From G039029935 sp039029935 (GTDB lineage Bacteria; Chloroflexota; Anaerolineae; Caldilineales; Caldilineaceae), in contig JBCCFC010000767.1 in NCBI GenBank assembly GCA_039029935.1, forward strand, positions 1-6,692: a stretch of 6,692 nt of DNA, given 5' to 3'. Position numbers and translations under genes: made by a program. Positions 3,634 through 6,692 of this stretch are shown here, piece by piece. The notes under the pieces are model-generated. The model had not been told where the DNA came from and ran no database searches. It saw only the letters and a program-made list of their open reading frames with translations. The number at the start of each line of letters is the position of its first letter. The first letter of the stretch is position 1.

Positions 3634-6335
3634 ATATACCTGTCATGAGCACATCACAGCGAACACAACAACAGTCAGCCAACCCATCTCCCTACATCGG
3701 TCTGCGCGCCTACACAATGGCCGACCAGCCCTATTTCTTTGGCCGGGCGCAGGAGACCGCCACCATCTCCGCCAATCTGGGCTTTCAGCGGCTGACACTG
3801 CTTTATGGACCCAGCGGTGTGGGCAAATCGTCGGTGCTACAGGCGGGCGTGATGCATCGGCTAACCAAACGCGCGGAGGAGGCGATGACAAGCGAGGGCA
3901 TCCCCGAAGTCATTCCGGTCTATTTCAACCGCTGGCAGAGTGACCCGCTGACAGGGTTATCCAATGCAGTCGAAGAGGCGGCGCAGCATTATTTGGACGA
4001 TATGCGCAAGCAGCGGAAGATTGAACTGGTCGAGATGCCAACATCGGCGTCATTACGCACCCAACTCGATGACTGGAGTGAGGCCACAGACAGCGATATC
4101 CTGCTGATTCTGGACCAGTTTGAGGAATTTTTTCTCTACCGTGAGCAATATCCAGAGGCGGAGGACCCAGCAATCCCTGACTTCGCCACGCAACTGGTGC
4201 AGATTGTCAACCACAGCACCCTGCGTGTCAATGTGTTGATCAGCCTGCGTGAGGATGCGCTCTCCAAACTTGACTTCTTCAAGGGGCGTATTCCCACGCT
4301 GCTCAACAACCGCCTGAGTATGGGGCATTTGAGCCGCAAGGCTGCTGACGAGGCCATCTGCAAACCGCTCGACGCCTTTAATCATGAACATGGCACAGCG
4401 CACGAAATTGAGCAAAACTTGGTCACGGCAATTTTGGACGAGGTGGGTAGTGGTGAGGTGTCGCTGGCGGGCAGTGCGCAAGCGAGTGAAGCCGAGCAAC
4501 AGGGTACTTCAACATCACCGACACAAACCACACAGCAACTGGACCAGATCGAGGCCCCCTATCTGCAATTGGTGTTGACCAAATTGTGGGACAAGGAGCG
4601 TAGCTGGGCATCACAGACCATGCGACGCTCCACATTGCGAGAGTTGGGTGGTTCCAAAACGATTGTGCGCAACTATCTCGATGAGACGCTGGATGCCCTG
4701 AGACCCACTGAGCGCACCTTGGCAACACGCTTTTTTGATCGGCTGGTGACGCCATCGGGGACCAAGATTGCGTTGACGCTGGATGATTTGACCAAATATG
4801 CCAAGTTCCCTACCGCCGATGCCTTTGGTGGTGACCTCTTTGCCCGTCAGACCTCGGCCACACAGGTGGAGGCACTGATTCTCAAGTTGGTGGATAACCG
4901 CCTGCTCAATGGCGTCCCCGCACCCACAGGCGAGACGCGCTATGAACTCTTTCATGATGTGCTGGGGCAGGCACTGCTCGATTGGCAGGATCGGGCGGCC
5001 TTGGCGGAGAGCAAGCGGCGGGAGCGGCGTAACCAATGGATTATTGGGGGGTTGAGTGCCGCTTTGGTTGTGTTTATCATTGCCGTGGTGCTGGCCTTTG
5101 TGCAGACATCGGTTGCCAATCAGCGGACAATTGAGGCCAATGATGCACGGGCAATGGCAGACGCTAGCGCAGATGAGGCTGTGGTTGCAAGGGAGACTGC
5201 GGATGCCAATGCCAGCCTTGCGGTGGAGCGTGAGCAGATTGCGTTGACGGCGGTGGCTGATGCCAAGGAACAGACAGAGATTGCACAAACCCAGACAGAG
5301 ATTGCACAAATCCAGACAGAGATCGCTGAAACCGAAAAAGAACGCGCTGAACGTCGTGCCCGTCAAGTGCTGGCCGAAAGTTTGGCAGCACAGACACAAT
5401 TTCTGCTCAACCGTGACAAGCGTCCGGGGGACGAGGCGTTGATTTTGGCGCGCGATGCCGTATTGACGACATGGTGGCACGATGGCTATGTCACCGCCAA
5501 TGCCTACACCGCTCTGCGCAATGCCACGGAGCAGACACGCTTGGTCCGTACCCTACCAACTGCTGAACGTAGTCATCAGGGAGATGTCAATAGCGTGGCC
5601 TTTAGCCCTGATGGCACAATGGTCATTTCAGGTAGTGAAGACCATACAGTACGTTTATGGCGCAGCAGCGATCTCAACCCGATTTATATTTTTGTCGGCC
5701 ACACTGCTTCCGTTTTGTCGGTGGGGTTCAGCCCAGATGGGCAACGAATCGTCTCTGGCAGTGAAGACAGTACCGTGCGTGTGTGGGATGCCGCCACTGG
5801 CAAACAACTTGCTCAACTCGACGGCCATTCATGGGATGTCATGTCTGTGGAGTTCAGTCCAGATGGGCAACGAATTGTCTCTGGCAGTGAAGACAGTACC
5901 GTGCGCGTGTGGGATGCCGCCACTGGCAAACAACTGGCCCAACTCGACGGCCATTCAGGGGATGTCATGTTAGTAAGGTTCAGCCCAGATGGACAACGCA
6001 TTGCCTTTGGCGGTTCTGACAGTTCTGTGCATGTCTGGGATGTAGCCACTGGCGAACAACTGACCCAACTGAACCGCCATTCAGGGGATGTCATGTCGGT
6101 GGGGTTCAGTCCAGATGGGCAACGAATCGTCTCTGGCAGTTATGACGATTCTTTGCGTGTGTGGGATGTCGCTACGGGCGAACAATTGGTCCAACTGGAC
6201 CGCTATTCAGGGAATGTCATGTCGGTGGAGTTCAGCCCAGATGGACAACGCATCGCCTCTGGCAGTTCTGACAATACCATGCACGTGTGGGATGCAGCCA
6301 CGGGCGAACAACTGGCCCAACTCGACGGCCATTGA
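3630..6335 (+). CDS. nSTAND1 NTPase, transmembrane, coiled coil, WD40 (ends at premature stop)
   Basis: As read, this is a 901-aa STAND-type ATPase switch. The N-terminal signature PYIGLRAYTMADQPYFFGR (21-39) is typical of nSTAND1. Walker A is GPSGVGKS (60-67). Walker B is LLILDQFEEFF (158-168, Asp162, with the DQFEE hallmark). An arginine in LISLRED (Arg207) fits a sensor position. A winged-helix-like end, ELFHDVLGQALLDW (439-452), closes the NTPase module, with a low-complexity S/T/Q/E linker at about 272-306. One membrane helix spans about 470-491, preceded by SKRRERR, so the NTPase should be cytoplasmic. A coiled coil (about 492-590) contains TEIAQ repeats, and six complete 42-residue WD40 repeats follow (649-900). 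The TGA at 6333 lies where sibling repeats have TCA (Ser), and the array continues in frame past it, so this CDS is probably truncated. The 4-bp overlap with the SIR2-like gene marks a two-gene operon. Confidence 0.88.
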   Translation: MNIPVMSTSQRTQQQSANPSPYIGLRAYTMADQPYFFGRAQETATISANLGFQRLTLLYGPSGVGKSSVLQAGVMHRLTKRAEEAMTSEGIPEVIPVYFNRWQSDPLTGLSNAVEEAAQHYLDDMRKQRKIELVEMPTSASLRTQLDDWSEATDSDILLILDQFEEFFLYREQYPEAEDPAIPDFATQLVQIVNHSTLRVNVLISLREDALSKLDFFKGRIPTLLNNRLSMGHLSRKAADEAICKPLDAFNHEHGTAHEIEQNLVTAILDEVGSGEVSLAGSAQASEAEQQGTSTSPTQTTQQLDQIEAPYLQLVLTKLWDKERSWASQTMRRSTLRELGGSKTIVRNYLDETLDALRPTERTLATRFFDRLVTPSGTKIALTLDDLTKYAKFPTADAFGGDLFARQTSATQVEALILKLVDNRLLNGVPAPTGETRYELFHDVLGQALLDWQDRAALAESKRRERRNQWIIGGLSAALVVFIIAVVLAFVQTSVANQRTIEANDARAMADASADEAVVARETADANASLAVEREQIALTAVADAKEQTEIAQTQTEIAQIQTEIAETEKERAERRARQVLAESLAAQTQFLLNRDKRPGDEALILARDAVLTTWWHDGYVTANAYTALRNATEQTRLVRTLPTAERSHQGDVNSVAFSPDGTMVISGSEDHTVRLWRSSDLNPIYIFVGHTASVLSVGFSPDGQRIVSGSEDSTVRVWDAATGKQLAQLDGHSWDVMSVEFSPDGQRIVSGSEDSTVRVWDAATGKQLAQLDGHSGDVMLVRFSPDGQRIAFGGSDSSVHVWDVATGEQLTQLNRHSGDVMSVGFSPDGQRIVSGSYDDSLRVWDVATGEQLVQLDRYSGNVMSVEFSPDGQRIASGSSDNTMHVWDAATGEQLAQLDGH
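5271..5327 (+). repeat. 21-bp tandem repeat encoding heptad TEIAQ units in the coiled coil
   Basis: Copies start at 5271, 5292 and 5313 (the last partial). The unit CAGACAGAGATTGCACAAAYC encodes QTEIAQT/I, one heptad per copy. The first two copies differ by a single base, suggesting recent duplication that lengthens the coiled coil by whole heptads between the membrane helix and the WD40 domain. Confidence 0.8.
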
Positions 6336-6692
6336 GGGGGTGTCATGTCGGTGGGGTTCAGCCTAGATGGGCAACGAATCGTCTCTGGCAGTGAAGACAA
6401 TACTGTGCGCGTGTGGGATGCAGCCACGGGCGAACAACTGGCCCAACTCGACGACCATATATCTGCTGTCATGTCAGTGGGGTTCAGCCCAGATGGGCAA
6501 CGAATCGTCTCTGGCAATGAAGACAGTACTGTGCGCGTGTGGGATGCAGCCACAGGCGAACAACTGGCCCAACTCGACGGCCATATATCTGCTGTCATGT
6601 CGGTGGGGTTCAGTCCAGATGGGCAACGAATCGTCTCTGGCAGTTATGACAATACTGTGCGCGTGTGGGATGCAGCCACTGGCAAACAACTG
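5574..6692 (+). repeat. Array of at least nine 126-bp WD40 repeats
   Basis: Repeats begin (at the His codon of the GH-type motif) at 5574, 5700, 5826, 5952, 6078, 6204, 6330, 6456 and 6582. Each is exactly 126 bp (42 residues), and the ninth is cut by the window end. The first repeat is diverged (NSVAFSPDGTMVISGSEDHT). Repeats two to nine are very similar in DNA; the eighth and ninth differ at 8 of 111 comparable bases by eye. Differences concentrate after the leading His (TAS, SWD, SGD, SGD, SGN, stop-GG, ISA, ISA), in the SVxF position (G, E, R, G, E, G, G, G) and around the SGSxDx(T/S) turn. The array would form beta-propeller blades that recognise a protein or other ligand. Confidence 0.95.
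6336..6692 (+). pseudogene. In-frame WD40 continuation after the premature stop, partial at window end
   Basis: All 119 codons after the TGA stay open and encode the rest of the seventh WD40 repeat, a complete eighth and most of a ninth, in the same frame as the STAND gene. The seventh repeat carries unusual changes: TCA to TGA, GAT to GGT, and CCA to CTA, which turns FSPDG into FSLDG. Its sister repeats have the consensus at all three. GAGGGGG (6334-6340) stands four bases before an in-frame ATG (6345), so a separate WD40 polypeptide could in principle be made by re-initiation. I favour a broken C-terminal part of the STAND gene. The end lies outside the window. Confidence 0.7.

Noticed and set aside
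3422..3943. Plus-strand frame overlapping the end of the SIR2-like gene and the start of the STAND gene
   Set aside because: It is out of frame with both recognised domains, has low-complexity Ser/Thr/Arg content and shows no motif.
4611..5480. 289-codon minus-strand reading frame opposite the STAND gene
   Set aside because: It lies wholly antisense to a recognisable NTPase/coiled-coil coding region. Its Cys/Leu-rich repeats are the reverse reading of the 21-bp heptad repeats, and no family is recognisable.
6203..6598. Minus-strand frame across the WD40 array
   Set aside because: It is a repetitive shadow of the 126-bp repeats (same 42-residue period) with no independent evidence of coding.

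Overview
This is a bacterial accessory-genome window. No taxonomic marker is present. The mix of a RAYT with palindromic repeats, an nSTAND1-WD40 protein with near-identical propeller repeats, a SIR2-like partner and a HEPN-type remnant is typical of Chloroflexota (Anaerolineae/Chloroflexia-like) and of multicellular cyanobacteria. Chloroflexota is my best guess, with low to moderate certainty.

Layout. (1) Bases 56-1326 hold a mobile repeat locus. Tandem ~55-bp units, each made of two abutting hairpins (A: CCACAGATA/TATCTGTGG; B: CGCAGGT/ACCTGCG), lie on both sides of a complete REP-associated Y1 tyrosine transposase gene (RAYT, 348-1043). The gene sits exactly between hairpin A and hairpin B of one unit, as though the short units were gene-less versions of the RAYT element. 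(2) Bases 1366-1953 encode a 195-aa conserved hypothetical protein (DUF6940-like). (3) Bases 1999-2370 hold what looks like a decayed two-gene cassette: a 31-codon stub resembling the N-terminus of a HEPN-domain protein, then an intact 87-aa protein with a weak BolA-like pattern. (4) Bases 2389 to the window end hold a two-gene, probably translationally coupled conflict or signalling operon. The first gene encodes a 414-aa TPR plus SIR2-like protein. The second encodes an nSTAND1 NTPase with one transmembrane helix, a coiled coil and a WD40 array of at least nine 42-residue repeats.

How the genes could work together. In families of this type the STAND ATPase with its WD40 sensor is the switch and the SIR2-like protein is the expected effector. 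Two things are odd here. The SIR2-like protein has lost the residues normally needed for NAD+ hydrolysis (GAG to GDD, catalytic Asn to Ala, catalytic His to Cys), so it may be a binding or scaffold protein. The WD40 gene has an in-frame TGA at 6333-6335 inside the seventh repeat, while the reading frame and repeats continue intact to the window edge. That stop lies directly before a Shine-Dalgarno-like GAGGGGG and an in-frame ATG, so it is either a recent nonsense mutation or a split gene with re-initiation.

The right end of the window cuts the WD40 array, so the true end of the last gene is not visible.
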